64,000 bases of DNA from Candidatus Synoicihabitans palmerolidicus (GTDB taxonomy: Bacteria; Verrucomicrobiota; Verrucomicrobiia; Opitutales; Opitutaceae), in NCBI GenBank assembly GCA_020809425.1, contig JAGGDC010000001.1, positions 806,001 through 870,000 of the forward strand, given 5' to 3'. This document shows positions 1 to 9,431 of the stretch, piece after piece; within the stretch, counting starts at the first letter, position 1; each line of letters starts with the position of its first letter. Position numbers and translations under genes: made by a program. Below the pieces are notes generated by a model. The model was not told the DNA's origin and did not search any database. It saw only the letters and a list, made by a program, of their open reading frames with translations.

Positions 1-402
1 GATAGCCTCTCCACGATGGGCATAAATTCACTCGGCTACTTCATCACGCCGCACCTGTTTGCCGCCGTCGTGGCCTTCCCGATTCTTACGGTGTTTTTCT
101 CCTTGGTTGGCATCGGCGGCGGGTATCTCTCCGGCTCGGTTTTGCTCGGTCTGGACGGCGGCATCTATTGGTCGGCGGTTCAGCACGCCATTCAGCCGGC
201 CGATGTGTTGGAATGCCTGCTCAAGGCGCTGGTTTTTGGAGGGATGGCCATCGCGATCTGCGCCCACAGCGGCTTCACCACTCAACATCGGGTCGACGCC
301 GCGGGCGCTCGCGCCGTCAGCGCCGCGACCACGCGAGGCGTTGTGCGGGTGAGCATCGCCGTGCTCGTGGCCGATTACTTTATCCCTGCCCTGCTCTCAT
401 GA
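1..402 (+). CDS. mlaE: MlaE-type ABC transporter permease, C-terminal part
   Basis: The reading frame is open at the window edge, so the gene starts upstream. The visible ~133 residues match the C-terminal half of the MlaE/YrbE permease: a short segment around MGINSLGYF, a hydrophobic helix (AAVVAFPILTVFFSLVGIGG), and a last helix near the C-terminus. MlaE is the inner-membrane channel of the Mla phospholipid transporter that maintains outer-membrane lipid asymmetry. Its TGA overlaps the ATG of the ATPase gene (ATGA), indicating translational coupling in an mlaEFDCA operon. Confidence 0.88.
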   Translation, partial: DSLSTMGINSLGYFITPHLFAAVVAFPILTVFFSLVGIGGGYLSGSVLLGLDGGIYWSAVQHAIQPADVLECLLKALVFGGMAIAICAHSGFTTQHRVDAAGARAVSAATTRGVVRVSIAVLVADYFIPALLS

Positions 403-1196
403 CGACCACACCTATCCTCGATGTGAGCGGCTTGCGCAAACTCTTCAACGGCCACGTCGTGCCCGACTCCGTCGATCTCACGGTGCCACCGAGCTCGGTG
501 GTCTCGGTGCTCGGCCGCAGTGGCACCGGCAAGTCGGTCCTGCTGAAGTGCCTCACCGGCCTGTTGATGCCGGATGCGGGCGAGGTGCGTTTTGCGGGAC
601 GCCGGCTGGGCTCGACGTCGGAGTCCTACGCTGATTTCCGCCGCCGCAGCCGTTTTCTGTTCCAAGGCAACGCCCTCTTCGACGCGCTCAACGCGCTGGA
701 AAATGTGGCGCTGCCGCTGGAGCAAACGACGACCATCTCGGCCCTCGAGATCACACAGCGGGCGCGCGCCGCCCTCCGTCGGCTCGGCCTCGGCCTGTCG
801 GAAAACGAGTATCCCGGTCAGATGTCCGGCGGCATGCAAAAACGCCTCGCCTTGGCGCGAGCGCTGGTGAGCGTGCCGGAGCTCGTGCTGTTTGACGAGC
901 CCACGGCTGGACTCGATCCGTTGACGCGCAACGCCGTGTTTGCTATGATCGCCCGGCAGAGCCGCGAGTCGGGTTTCACCGCGGTCATTGTCACGCACGA
1001 TGTGCTCGAAGCGCTGGCCGTGAGCGATCACATCGCGTTGCTCGATCAGGGGCGCGTGCGTTTCCAAGGCACTCCGGCCCAATTCCTCACCACGGACACA
1101 CCGCAGGTGCAAACGCTCCGCCAAAATACGGCAGGTCTCTCGGCTCCGCTGACGGTCGCCCATCGTCATGAGACGGCCTCTCAACATTCTCTATGA
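399..1196 (+). CDS. mlaF: MlaF-type ABC transporter ATP-binding protein
   Basis: An intact 265-residue ATPase. Walker A is GRSGTGKS (about residue 40), the signature is MSGGMQKR, Walker B is LVLFDEPTAGLD, and a switch His lies in VIVTHD. The MQKR form of the signature is typical of the Mla/Ttg2A family. The ATG at 399 is chosen because it overlaps the upstream stop by the ATGA arrangement; the longer open frame upstream lies inside mlaE. It energises lipid transfer by MlaE. The next gene begins by overlapping its stop (ATG at 1193). Confidence 0.93.
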   Translation: MTTTPILDVSGLRKLFNGHVVPDSVDLTVPPSSVVSVLGRSGTGKSVLLKCLTGLLMPDAGEVRFAGRRLGSTSESYADFRRRSRFLFQGNALFDALNALENVALPLEQTTTISALEITQRARAALRRLGLGLSENEYPGQMSGGMQKRLALARALVSVPELVLFDEPTAGLDPLTRNAVFAMIARQSRESGFTAVIVTHDVLEALAVSDHIALLDQGRVRFQGTPAQFLTTDTPQVQTLRQNTAGLSAPLTVAHRHETASQHSL

Positions 1197-1659
1197 CGAA
1201 CTCAACGAAACTCGAATTCTCGGTTGGCTCCTTTGTGTTGATCGACCTGATCGTCGTGGCGGGTTTTGCCCTCAAAAGCAGTACCGGTCGCTTGTGGGCC
1301 GGCTTAACTTACCCGTTGACGGTCTATTTTTAGAACGCGAGCGGGCTCAAGTCGGGCAGCCAGATCTTGGGCGCCGGGGTGACCGTAGGCCGGGTGAGCG
1401 GAGTCACGCTCAATGCGAACTGCGCCGCTCTGGTTGAGCTTCAAGTGCGCGAGGACGTGGCTCTGCCCGCAGACACCATCGCCTCGATCCGGACGATGAG
1501 TCTGATCGGCGACAAATTCCTCGCGCTGCAGCCCGGAGCCGACGATCGCCTGCTCGCCTCAGGCGACACGATCACCGACACGGAGGCCGCGGTGGATATA
1601 GAATCCTTGCTCAGTCGCTTCGCTTTTGGGCAAGCCACGCCCACGCCCACTTCTGTTGA
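1193..1659 (+). CDS. mlaD: MlaD-type MCE-domain substrate-binding protein, with in-frame stop
   Basis: The product has a single N-terminal transmembrane anchor and an MCE domain (TVYF-x-NASGLKSGSQILGAGVTVGRV). It binds phospholipid in the periplasm as a ring on MlaE. An amber codon TAG at 1331-1333 sits in frame exactly where family members have Glu or Asp (YFENASG). The rest of the MCE domain follows in the same frame to FAFG near 1629. The end is inferred: a TGA at 1657-1659 in a shifted frame overlaps a TTG start of mlaC (TTGA), so an indel near 1640 is needed. Short MlaD proteins ending just after an ESLLSRFAFG-like segment are common outside enterobacteria. Confidence 0.8.
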
Positions 1660-2306
1660 AAAAGGAACGCCTTTGCCCGCCCGTGGACGTTTCCACGCTT
1701 CTTCTTTCTTCTTTAGATCGTCGCAGGTACCGTCGCGCCGCTATGCGCGGCGGCCCGACGATGCTCCCGCCGTCGTGCTGCAAGGCGCCCTCGAAGAGAT
1801 GCTCGAAACCGCCTACGTCGGAACCGAGTCACTTTCCCTCGAGGCGCGGGCCGACAAGATTGCTTCCATCCTCGAGCGATGCGTCGACGCCGAATCGATC
1901 ACTCGCCGCGCCATCGGTCCGGGCTGGCGTCAATTCTCCGTCTCCGAGCGCGAACGTGCGACCACGCTCTTTTTTGCGCTCGTCGTGCGCACCTACGCGT
2001 TACGATTTGGCAATGGGGATCGCCCGCAGATCACCTATCAACCCGCCATTGAAGTGACCCGCGACCGGTTGGGAAGTGCCCACGTTGATCCGCACCCAAG
2101 GCCAGACCAATGCGGTGCGTTACCGCTTGGAGCGGAGTCCCGCCGGCTGGCGGATTCACGACCTCTTGATCGAAGGCGTTAGTTTTGTGGCCAACTACCG
2201 CGCCCAATTCGACGCCATTTTCCAGAAAGGCGGTCCCGCGGCCGTGTTGAACGCGCTGGAATCCAAACACACCGATGTTCCGGCCTCATCTCCATCTTTC
2301 TCATGA
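1656..2306 (+). CDS. mlaC: MlaC-type periplasmic lipid-binding protein (frameshifted)
   Basis: The core LQGALEEMLETAYVG...SIRRAIGPGWRQFS-like region and a downstream TNAVRYRLERSPAGWRIHDLLIEGVSFVANYR segment match the MlaC/Ttg2D family, which shuttles phospholipid between MlaA and MlaD. A signal peptide can be rebuilt across three frames: a TTG start at 1656 (KKERLCPPV), a hydrophobic run, then IVAGTVAPLCAAA near 1715. Indels are needed near 1710, 1740 and 2070. The gene ends at 2306 and overlaps the next ATG (2303). The last part aligns well with the family, so the gene is real although broken as written. Confidence 0.78.
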
Positions 2307-3080
2307 GAACTATAAACTTCGGATCACGCTTTCCCTCGTACGCCTACGGGGCGCGGGTGCTGCTGCTTTGCCTGTTGACGCTTTTCGCCGCCGCCCGGAC
2401 GGCGCAGGCAGCCGTCGGCGACGAGGCCGATGATTGGGATAGCGCAAGCCCACCGCCGGTCTCCGATCCGTGGCAGGGCTTCAACCGCGCCATGTTCAAA
2501 TTCAACCATGGCGTCATTACCCATGCGCTGCGTCCTCTGAATCGTGGCTATGAAACCGTGATGCCGCGCCCCGTGCGCTGAGCAATGTTTTCGCCAACGT
2601 CGCTTATCCGGTGCGCCTCGGCGGTTCGCTCCTGCAGGGGAAGCTCCGCCGCGCCGCGCAGGAGACCGGAAAATTCGCCGTCAACACCGTGGTCGGAGTC
2701 GGCGGGATTTTCCGTCCGTCGGATCGCGTTCCGGCGCTGGCAGAGGTGCCAACCGAAGATGGCGGGCAAGCCCTGGCAGTGTGGCGAGTGCCGGCCGGCC
2801 CCTACTTGGTGTTACCTCTGCTCGGACCGTCCAACCCCCGGGAGCTTCTAGGCCGGGCCGGCGACTTCGTGCTCACCCCGACCAACTGGGACAGCCTGAA
2901 CGTGGGGACCGGGAGTGGATCACTTCGGATTATGAAGAGCCGGTCGGCGTAGCCGGATTCCTGAGCGGCCTGCCCGAGGCGGTTCGCGGTTATGACGCCC
3001 TCACCGCCGATGCGCTCAATCCCTACATCACACTGCGCGACGCCTACCTCCGCCACCGTGAGGCGGAAGTCGCTCGCTGA
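2303..3080 (+). CDS. mlaA: MlaA/VacJ-type outer-membrane lipoprotein (frameshifted)
   Basis: MlaA extracts mislocalised phospholipid from the outer leaflet. The protein starts with a signal sequence (LLLCLLTLFAAARTAQA), followed by the family hallmark DPWQGFNRAMFKFNHGV. After an indel at about 2580 the frame continues with SNVFANVAYPVRLGGSLLQGK, FAVNTVVGVGGIF and GPYLVLPLLGPSNPRE. A second indel near 2920 restores the frame ending YDALTADALNPYITLRDAYLRHR. The family Cys of the lipobox is not evident, so lipidation is uncertain. The total of about 258 residues is the usual MlaA length, and it is the last gene of the Mla operon. Confidence 0.84.
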
Positions 3081-3117
3081 ATCTTTTCTCTCCGTACTAA
3101 ACTCGATATTTCACCTC

Positions 3118-4047
3118 ATGAATACTACTCACATTCCTCCTGTTTCGCTGTCGCTCCGCTCCGTCGTGCTCCCAGTCCTGTTGGCGGCCAATCTCACCGC
3201 GCAACCTGCCTCAGAAACGCAGGATCAAATCGAGTCGCCCTCCGGCTCAGGCCTGCACACCGAACCCAAATTCGCGTATGCGTTCTCGCCCGAAAGCGAT
3301 TTGGAGCGGGGTTCGAAGATCGGTGATGTCTCCATCGATCAATTCAACCTCGAGCTCAAAGTGGGCAATCGGCGGTTCGCGGATCTGAGCGTATTTATAG
3401 GCCTGTCCGAGAAGTATACCGAGCTCGATATTTCCGCCGGCGTGCCCCTCCCGGATCATCTTCCCGCGGTCGGATTGAACTTCGGCGTGCGTCGGAGTCT
3501 CGCCGACTGGTTTGGTCCGGAGTGGAGCGGGACCGTGATGTTGCAAACCGAGTTTTCCTCGGATTCGTCCGGCCTATCCGACGCCGAGGAGTCGTTTGGC
3601 GGTGGGGTGTTTTTCAGTTATCAGCAGAGTCCCACCTTGTCATGGGATTTCGGCGTGATGGGGCGCTCGCTCGCAGATCTACCGGTATTACCGTTGGTGG
3701 GCGCGCGATGGGATTTTGCGCCCAAGTGGAGGGCGTCGCTGGGCTTCCCGAGTACCGGGGTGACTTACGACTACTCCGAACGCCTGAAGCTGCGTGCGGG
3801 GATGAGTTTTGACGGTGAAACCTATCATGTATCCACTGAGCGGGCACTCGGTCTGGGTGACACCTGGCTCGATTATCGGGAAATTCGGGCCGGAGTTGGT
3901 TTTGATTACCGCATCAACCCACACCTCAAATTGATCTTGGATGGAGGCGTGGTGGTGGATCGTGAGTTCGACTACTTCGACCGGAACTACTCCATCAAAG
4001 GCGATTCCCCGGGCTTTCTGTCCGTCGGTTTGGAGGCCCGTTTCTAG
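3118..4047 (+). CDS. Probable outer-membrane beta-barrel protein
   Basis: An intact protein of 309 residues. The ATG at 3118 is preferred because it precedes a signal-peptide-like segment (SLRSVVLPVLLAANLTAQP). The mature part is made of alternating polar/hydrophobic strands with a terminal aromatic (GLEARF ending in Phe), which is the classic C-terminal signature for outer-membrane barrel assembly. It resembles DUF6268-type proteins, but I cannot assign a function. It lies 38 bases after mlaA on the same strand, so co-transcription with the lipid-transport operon is plausible. Confidence 0.7.
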   Translation: MNTTHIPPVSLSLRSVVLPVLLAANLTAQPASETQDQIESPSGSGLHTEPKFAYAFSPESDLERGSKIGDVSIDQFNLELKVGNRRFADLSVFIGLSEKYTELDISAGVPLPDHLPAVGLNFGVRRSLADWFGPEWSGTVMLQTEFSSDSSGLSDAEESFGGGVFFSYQQSPTLSWDFGVMGRSLADLPVLPLVGARWDFAPKWRASLGFPSTGVTYDYSERLKLRAGMSFDGETYHVSTERALGLGDTWLDYREIRAGVGFDYRINPHLKLILDGGVVVDREFDYFDRNYSIKGDSPGFLSVGLEARF

Positions 4048-4479
4048 GCGAGGGCGTGCCCCGGTAGTTGGATCAAGCAGGGGGTGGGGAAACCCACCCG
4101 AGGCCAGTCTACCGGCCGATCCGGCCCTTCTGGGTGTCGTCGCAGAACCCCGACCCCGGTCCGTCAAACCAGAGGCCCGTCGTGTCGTGACTTGGGTATT
4201 TTGATCGGGCCGCCGGCAGATAGAGTTGATGGGCGGTCAGAGGTAGTCTCGGCGTTGGAGGCTGTGTTGAATAGGTCGCGGACTCAGGTATAATGAATCC
4301 AAAAAACAACTACAAAAGCCGGAGGTTGATTGTTGGTCGCAGGCCTCGGCAGCATCACCGTGCTGCGCGGATCGACCTCTGTTGGGCGACCCCGAATTTG
4401 CCAGGCCATCCGCCGAGGCCGTGAAACCCTCGATTTTTAAACCTACATTCCGAAGTAGGATATTACAGAAGCAGCGGTG
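4048..4479. other. Intergenic region without convincing gene
   Basis: No open frame here has coding character. The segment after 4440 is AT-rich compared with its surroundings and borders the IS110-type transposase stop, so the right end of that element probably lies between about 4390 and 4480. I see no clear inverted repeat, which is expected because IS110 elements lack them. Confidence 0.4.
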
Positions 4480-5430
4480 TTAGCGAACAAGGACAAAGTT
4501 AGGATTAGCGGCCAATAGATTGAGGGCATGTAGCATTTTGCGCATGACCGCGATAAGGGCTATTTTCTTCAGTTTCCCAGCCTCAACGAGGCGCCGATAG
4601 AACGCGCGCATGACAGGGTTACATCGGATGGCAGAGACCGCCGCCATGTAGAGGACCTGGCGCACGGAATGACGCCCGCCGCGCACATGTCGGCAACGAT
4701 GTCGCCGCCCGCTGTCGTGGGCGAATGGGGCCACACCGATCAGAGCGGCGAGTTGGCCCGATTCGATCTTTCCGAGTCCATTCAGGCACGTAGGCGAGCA
4801 GGGTGGCAGCGAGCACGGGTCCTGCGCCTTGGAGTTCGCGCAGTCGAGTGGCTTTGGTGCGTAGACTGTCGTCCTCGTGGATGTGCGTTTTAATCAGCGC
4901 ATCGGTTTGTTCGAGCTCGGTGGCTAAAAGCGCCCGCAGGATCTCAAGGCGTTCACGCAAAATGCGTCCGGCCAACTCGCACCGGTTGCCTGTGGCGACG
5001 AGTTGATCACTGATCTGCCGGCGATAGTCGAGCAGCTCACGCAAGGTAGCGGCCGCTTCGTCGCGGGCCCGGTGCAGGCGTGGCTTCATTTGTAACAAAA
5101 GCGGCGCAACAGTTTAGCGTCGAGTGGGTCGGTCTTGGCGAGCAAGCCGGCGGCGCGGGCAAAGGCGCGCGCACGCCCTGGATTGACCACGCAGACTTGG
5201 ATCTGGGCCAAGAGCAATGCGACGACAATGGCACGCTCATAGCCGCCAGTCGCTTCGCATACGACCCGGGCATTGGGCAGGCTCTGGAGGTGCTTGATCA
5301 AGGTTCGGTGGCTTCGGTGGGTGTTCTCGACGTGGGCACAGCGAGTATCATCGACGGTGTAGTCGAGACGATCTTTGGCGATATCCACACCAACATAGGT
5401 GATTTGATTTGCAGGGGTGGTTTGCTCCAT
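4480..5430 (-). CDS. IS110-family transposase (frameshifted)
   Basis: DEDD-type recombinase of the IS110 family. The N-terminus (from 5430) has TYVGVDIAKDRLDY with the first catalytic Asp, then CEATGGYE with the second acidic residue, and KTDPLDAKLL with the DxxD pair. After an indel at about 5090 the coiled linker (LRELLDYRRQISDQL) and QGAGPVLAATLLAYVPE follow. Another indel near 4735 leads to the transposase_20 domain and the serine segment MAAVSAIRCNPVMRAFY. It would be about 316 residues if repaired, a normal IS110 length. It needs at least two corrections, so it may be inactive. Confidence 0.85.
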
Positions 5431-5860
5431 CTTGTTATACGAGCTCAGGGCTCTCTCAGCGGTTCGAGTTCAACCAGGTCGGCAACCCGGGCCCAGGGCT
5501 TCTGTTCGAGGTAAATCCTCGGGTAACAACTCGGCCTCTGGGTTGCCGTGCGGTGCAGACGGCCAGTCTGCATCGCACCCTGGCGAGCATCATTCAAGGC
5601 ATTTACCTCGCATGTGCATTCGCGCCGAATGCAGCCTCCTGCGACGAACTCTATGGTCCATTCTCGGAGGCTGCATTCGGCTCCGTCCTCGCTCGTTCTT
5701 CACATCGGTTCGAACATACAAGGGAACGAAGGGCGCGAAGTGGGAACGAGTTACGGTCCGTTGAAGGCATCGATTCGTGCACCTTCCAGGTGAGTCGGCG
5801 GGTGCACGGTTGAAACTCAATAACCGAGTGGATAACATAATTTTGTAAAATTCGTTATCT
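5431..5860 (-). ncRNA. Candidate bridge-RNA region of the IS110 element
   Basis: About 430 bases upstream of the transposase start hold no convincing gene. In IS110-group elements the non-coding left end upstream of the transposase encodes the bridge RNA that pairs with donor and target DNA. A strong 15-bp inverted repeat (5625-5639 with 5666-5680) lies in this region. The assignment rests on element architecture only; boundaries are not defined. Confidence 0.25.
5625..5680. repeat. 15-bp perfect inverted repeat, 26-nt loop
   Basis: CCGAATGCAGCCTCC at 5625-5639 is exactly complementary to 5666-5680. There is no T-run after either arm, so it is not a standard terminator. It lies within the untranslated upstream part of the IS110 element. 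Confidence 0.75.
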
Positions 5861-5888
5861 GAGGTAAACTGCGTTTTCCAGGTTTATT

Positions 5889-6000
5889 AACCACGGATGG
5901 ACACGGATGGTTCCGCTACGTTTACGCGATGGAACCCGGTTGGCAGGTGAGTTGAGCAAGCCTGGGCTGACGCTGCCTGAATCTGCGTCCATTCGTGGTT
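5889..6000. repeat. Imperfect inverted repeat flanking a 112-nt intergenic block
   Basis: AACCACGGATGGACAC at 5889-5904 pairs with 5985-6000 (14 of 16 positions). Similar AACCAC-type intergenic sequence recurs near 7148 on the other side of the dehydrogenase gene. It contains no gene and resembles dispersed intergenic repeats. Confidence 0.5.
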
Positions 6001-6012
6001 GATGGTTCTTGT

Positions 6013-7087
6013 TTAGAGGGCGACAGGGGTGCCGGTGGCGGCGGTTTGGTAGGCGCCGTCGATGAGCTTCATGAGGGAGAGGGCTTCGCTCGGGGTATTG
6101 AGCGGGGTTTCGGTGCCTTCGAGGGTTTTGAGGAAGTTGGCGGCCGAGCGTTTGCGGCCCATGGTTTCGTCGAGCTTGACCTTGATGTCGCGATTTACCT
6201 GCAGACCGGTTTTCGTGGTGTAGAGTTGGCAAGTGTCCTCGGCTGTTTCGTCGAGACCGTCGATGCCGAACAAACGACGGACCATACCGCCGGCTTTGGC
6301 GCCCTGGAAGACGGCGGAGCATTCTTCTCTCTCGTTCATTTCGGCCCAAGAGACTTGGAAGGAGAGGGACTGACCGGTTTTGAACGTCACAAATCCATGG
6401 GCGGCGGCTTCCACATCGTTAACGCCCTGGGCGTTGTCGGGGATGCCCCAGGGACCTTTGAAGGCCTTGTTGTCGATATGATCGCTGTAGGTCGTGGCGA
6501 GAATGTGGGCGGGTTCCGGGTAGCCCATGAAGTGCATGCCCAAGTCGATCATGTGCAGCAGATCGATGAGGGGGCCGCCGCGAGAGAGCGCTTTGTTGGT
6601 GAACCAACCGCCGAAACCGGGAATACCGGCGCGGCGGCTCCACTTGGCCTGGCAGGTGTTGATATGGTGCCGTCGTCGATATAGCCGCGCATGGCGTAGC
6701 TTTCGGCGCGCGCGCGGTTGTTGAAGTTGAACATGAGTGTCTGGCCAGTCGACTCGGCGGTGGCTTTGAGTTCGGCCATTTCGGCGGCGCTCATGGCGGG
6801 GGGCTTTTCGCAGAAGACGTTCTTGCCGGCCTGCATGGCCTGGAGGGCGATGGGCGCGTGGAACTTGTTGGGGACGATGACGGAGACGCCGTCGAGTTCG
6901 GGTAGCGCGGTGAACATTTCGGCGACGTTGCCGAAAGTTTGAGGGATGCCATGTTTGGCGGCGGTGGCATCGGCGGCGGTTTGATTGACGTCGGCCATGG
7001 CGATGACCTCCGCGCCGGCTTGGCGGAATCCGTTGATGTGGTAGGCGGCCATGCCGCCGGCATCGATGATGGCGATTTTTTACTCAT
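6013..7087 (-). CDS. Gfo/Idh/MocA-family oxidoreductase (frameshifted)
   Basis: A NAD(P)-dependent sugar dehydrogenase-like protein. The start is the ATG at 7087. A run of six A needs one more to read KKIAIIDAGGMAAYHINGF, the Rossmann glycine region. Then come VIVPNKFHAPIALQAMQAGKNVFCEKPPA (the family EKP motif) and, after an indel near 6560, a segment (MIDLGMHFMGY) with the family's conserved D-x-G-x-H pattern. The C-terminal alpha/beta domain follows. About 358 residues are expected. The isomerase gene upstream on the same strand suggests a sugar or inositol catabolic pair. Confidence 0.82.
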
Positions 7088-7261
7088 GAATGGGAAGGGT
7101 TGTCCCCCGCCGTCGCGCGAGGAGCGATGGCGGGCAGGGGTAGTTTTTAACCACAGAAGGTCACCGATGGTTCGATTACCGTAAGGCAAGGGAGCCGGAG
7201 AAGCGGCTGACTTTCATGGGGATGTAGAAATTCAGGTTGGAGAGGTCCCGCTGCCGGCGGG

Positions 7262-8284
7262 TCACTGATTTTCTTGGTCGAACGCGGCGTCGAAGGCGAC
7301 CGCGCTGGGGGCGAAATCGAGGCTCTTGACGAAGGTAGCGGACTCGGCACCGTGTTCGCGGTCCATGCGGATGTCTTCCCATTCGACGGAGAGGGGGCCT
7401 TGGTAGCCCACGTCGTTGAGGGCGACGATGATCTCCTCGAAATTGATGTCGCCACGGCTTACGGACAGGAAATCCCAGAAGCGACGGGAGTCACCGAAGC
7501 CGGTGTGACCGCCGAAGACGCCGACGTCGCCGTTGCCGTGATCCCACCAGACGTCCTTCATGTGGACGTGGAAGATGCGATCGCCGAAGTCGCGGATGAA
7601 CTTCACGTAGTCGACGCCCTGATACCCCAGATGAGAGGGATCGGAGTTGAAGCCAAAATGCTTGTGACCCTTGAGGGCGACGAGGGCGGATTGGGCGGAG
7701 GCGATGTCGAAGGCGATCTCGGTCGGATGGACTTCGAGACCGAAGTTCACATTGACCTTATCGAAGGCGTCCATGATCGGGCCGAAGCGTTTGGCGATGT
7801 CGTCGAAGCCGGCTTGCCAGCAGGCCATGGACGTGGGCGGGAACGCGTAGAGGGAATGCCAGATGGAGGAACCGGTGAAGCCGTTAACGGAGAAGGCGGC
7901 TCCTTTGGTCGCACCGGGTTTGGCGTCAAGAATTTGCGACCGACCTTGGCGGTTTTGATCAGTTGTTTGGCCGCACGTTTGCGCACCCCCTCGGGGGAAC
8001 CGTCGCCCCAGACCGCGGGGGACAGGATGGCCTGGTGGCGTTCGTCGATATGGTCGCAGATGGCCTGGCCGACGAGGTGGTTGGAAATGGAGAAACATTC
8101 CAGGCCGTGGTCGGCGAGCAGCTCCCCCTTTTCCTTAATGTATTTGGCGTTGGCGGCGTCGAAATGGTCGCCCCCAGCAGGCGAGTTCGAGACCATCGTA
8201 GCCCATCGATTTGGCGAGGGGGGCGAGTTTTTCGAGGGGAAGATCGGCCCACTGGCCGGTGAATAGGGTAACAGGTCTCGACAT
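7262..8284 (-). CDS. Sugar phosphate isomerase/epimerase, TIM barrel (frameshifted)
   Basis: AP-endonuclease-2-like TIM barrel. The start at 8284 gives [22 protein letters not shown] and [12 protein letters not shown]. One extra G near 8170 shifts the frame to [16 protein letters not shown], and an indel near 7930 leads to the long C-terminal frame with [27 protein letters not shown] and LSVEWED. These are the acidic and His residues that bind the divalent metal in this family. The protein would be about 340 residues. It is paired with the downstream Gfo/Idh/MocA enzyme on the same strand, about 175 bases apart. Confidence 0.84.
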
Positions 8285-8524
8285 AGGTTTTAGGGATTAA
8301 ACACGTGAAGGCTTTAAAGGTGTCCCCGCGTCGGGCGCGGCGTCGACTAGGGAGCAGATCTTTTGGCGGGTGAGAGATTGCGCAATCTCGAAACCCTGAA
8401 GTACAGAGGATCGTCATCAAGAAGTGGGGCGTTTTTGGTGAATGATCACAGTAACGGAAGCAGGCGGGAAATGAAGGGATTGGCCTCGGGCCGGGTTTAG
8501 ATTAGGTTACTCTCGAACACTTTG

Positions 8525-9247
8525 ATGCATTGGTCCCGAATATTTTGTATACTGCTCATGGCGGCGTCGCTGACGACGAGTCATGGGGCGGGGTTGAGCG
8601 GGGACCAACCGATTGAGATCCGGCCTCAGCGCAAGGACTATCCGCGGGAGGCGGAGTTACGAGGCATGGATGGGTTTGCGAAAGTGGTCATCGAGGTCGA
8701 CGAAAACGGATTGTTGATTGATTGGATGGTGACGGAGGCCTCGCACGAGTATTTTGCCAGAGGGGCGGGCGAGATCATCCGCAATGCGACCTATCGAGCG
8801 GCGAAAGTGAACGGACGAGCGATCCCGTTGCGGGCGGAGGTACCGATCGAATTCAAGACGGACGGCATTACTATCAACACGGATTTTCAGACCATTGGGG
8901 ACCTGTATTTACAAGGAGGACACGCGCGGAATCGGGCGTTTAGTCAGCCGTCGTTGCGAGAGTTGGACGGGATCCCGTTGCCGCTGACGATCGATGCGCC
9001 GCCCTTTCCGGCGGAGCTCGCACGGGAGGGGATCGTGGGCAGTGTGATTATCGATTTCTATATCGACGAATCGGGGAAGGTGAGGATGCCGGCGATCGCC
9101 AGTGATTCGTTTGAGGAGCTGGGGACACTGGCGCGGGAGGCGGTGCGCAAGTGGAGATTTGAGCCCCCCCGGTGCCGAGGGCGGGCGATGGCGGTGCGGG
9201 CGCGGCAGGAGTTTCGGTTTAAAGAGGGGAGTCCGGTGGCGGAATGA
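8525..9247 (+). CDS. Periplasmic TonB_C-domain protein
   Basis: An intact protein of 240 residues. It has a short N-terminal signal-like helix (IFCILLMAASLTTSHGA) and two TonB C-terminal-like repeats. The first is around DYPREAELRGMDGFAKVVIEVDENG, and the second around PPFPAELAREGIVGSVIIDFYIDESGKV...AREAVRKWRFEPP. The second has the PxYP-like entry and the W-x-F-x-P end typical of energy-transducer C-termini. With no proline-rich spanning region, it is probably not a full TonB. The ATG at 8525 is preferred over the TTG one codon earlier. Confidence 0.75.
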   Translation: MHWSRIFCILLMAASLTTSHGAGLSGDQPIEIRPQRKDYPREAELRGMDGFAKVVIEVDENGLLIDWMVTEASHEYFARGAGEIIRNATYRAAKVNGRAIPLRAEVPIEFKTDGITINTDFQTIGDLYLQGGHARNRAFSQPSLRELDGIPLPLTIDAPPFPAELAREGIVGSVIIDFYIDESGKVRMPAIASDSFEELGTLAREAVRKWRFEPPRCRGRAMAVRARQEFRFKEGSPVAE

Positions 9248-9323
9248 TCGGAGGGATGCTTCGGGAACTTAGTTTAACAGATAGTCCGGGGAGATGGGTA
9301 ACACTGCGGGAGGGGAACGGAAC

Positions 9324-9425
9324 CTAAAGGTTTACTTCGTAGCGGGTGCTGCGGCCGGTGCCGACGGGGCTTAAGGCGTCTTATTCCACGAAGGCTTGCC
9401 GGGTTCCGCACGGGTGGCGTGGCGG
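9324..9425 (-). pseudogene. Short C-terminal remnant, DNA-binding-regulator-like
   Basis: On the minus strand a frame reads RQAFVE, stop, DALSPVGTGRSTRYEVNL, stop. The GxGRSTRYxV ending resembles the winged-helix C-terminus of AlbA/Fic-type regulators. A TAA at 9381-9383 stands where Glu would fit. Only about 30 residues are visible, so the identification is tentative. It lies next to the end of the epimerase gene. Confidence 0.25.
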
Positions 9426-9431
9426 TAGCGG

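Noticed and set aside
168..398. Longer N-terminus for the MlaF ATPase
   Set aside because: The extension lies inside mlaE in another frame; the ATGA overlap and family length favour 399.
5855..6349. Minus-strand ORF of 164 codons
   Set aside because: Arg/Pro-rich low-complexity product overlapping the real oxidoreductase frame; no start context or family.
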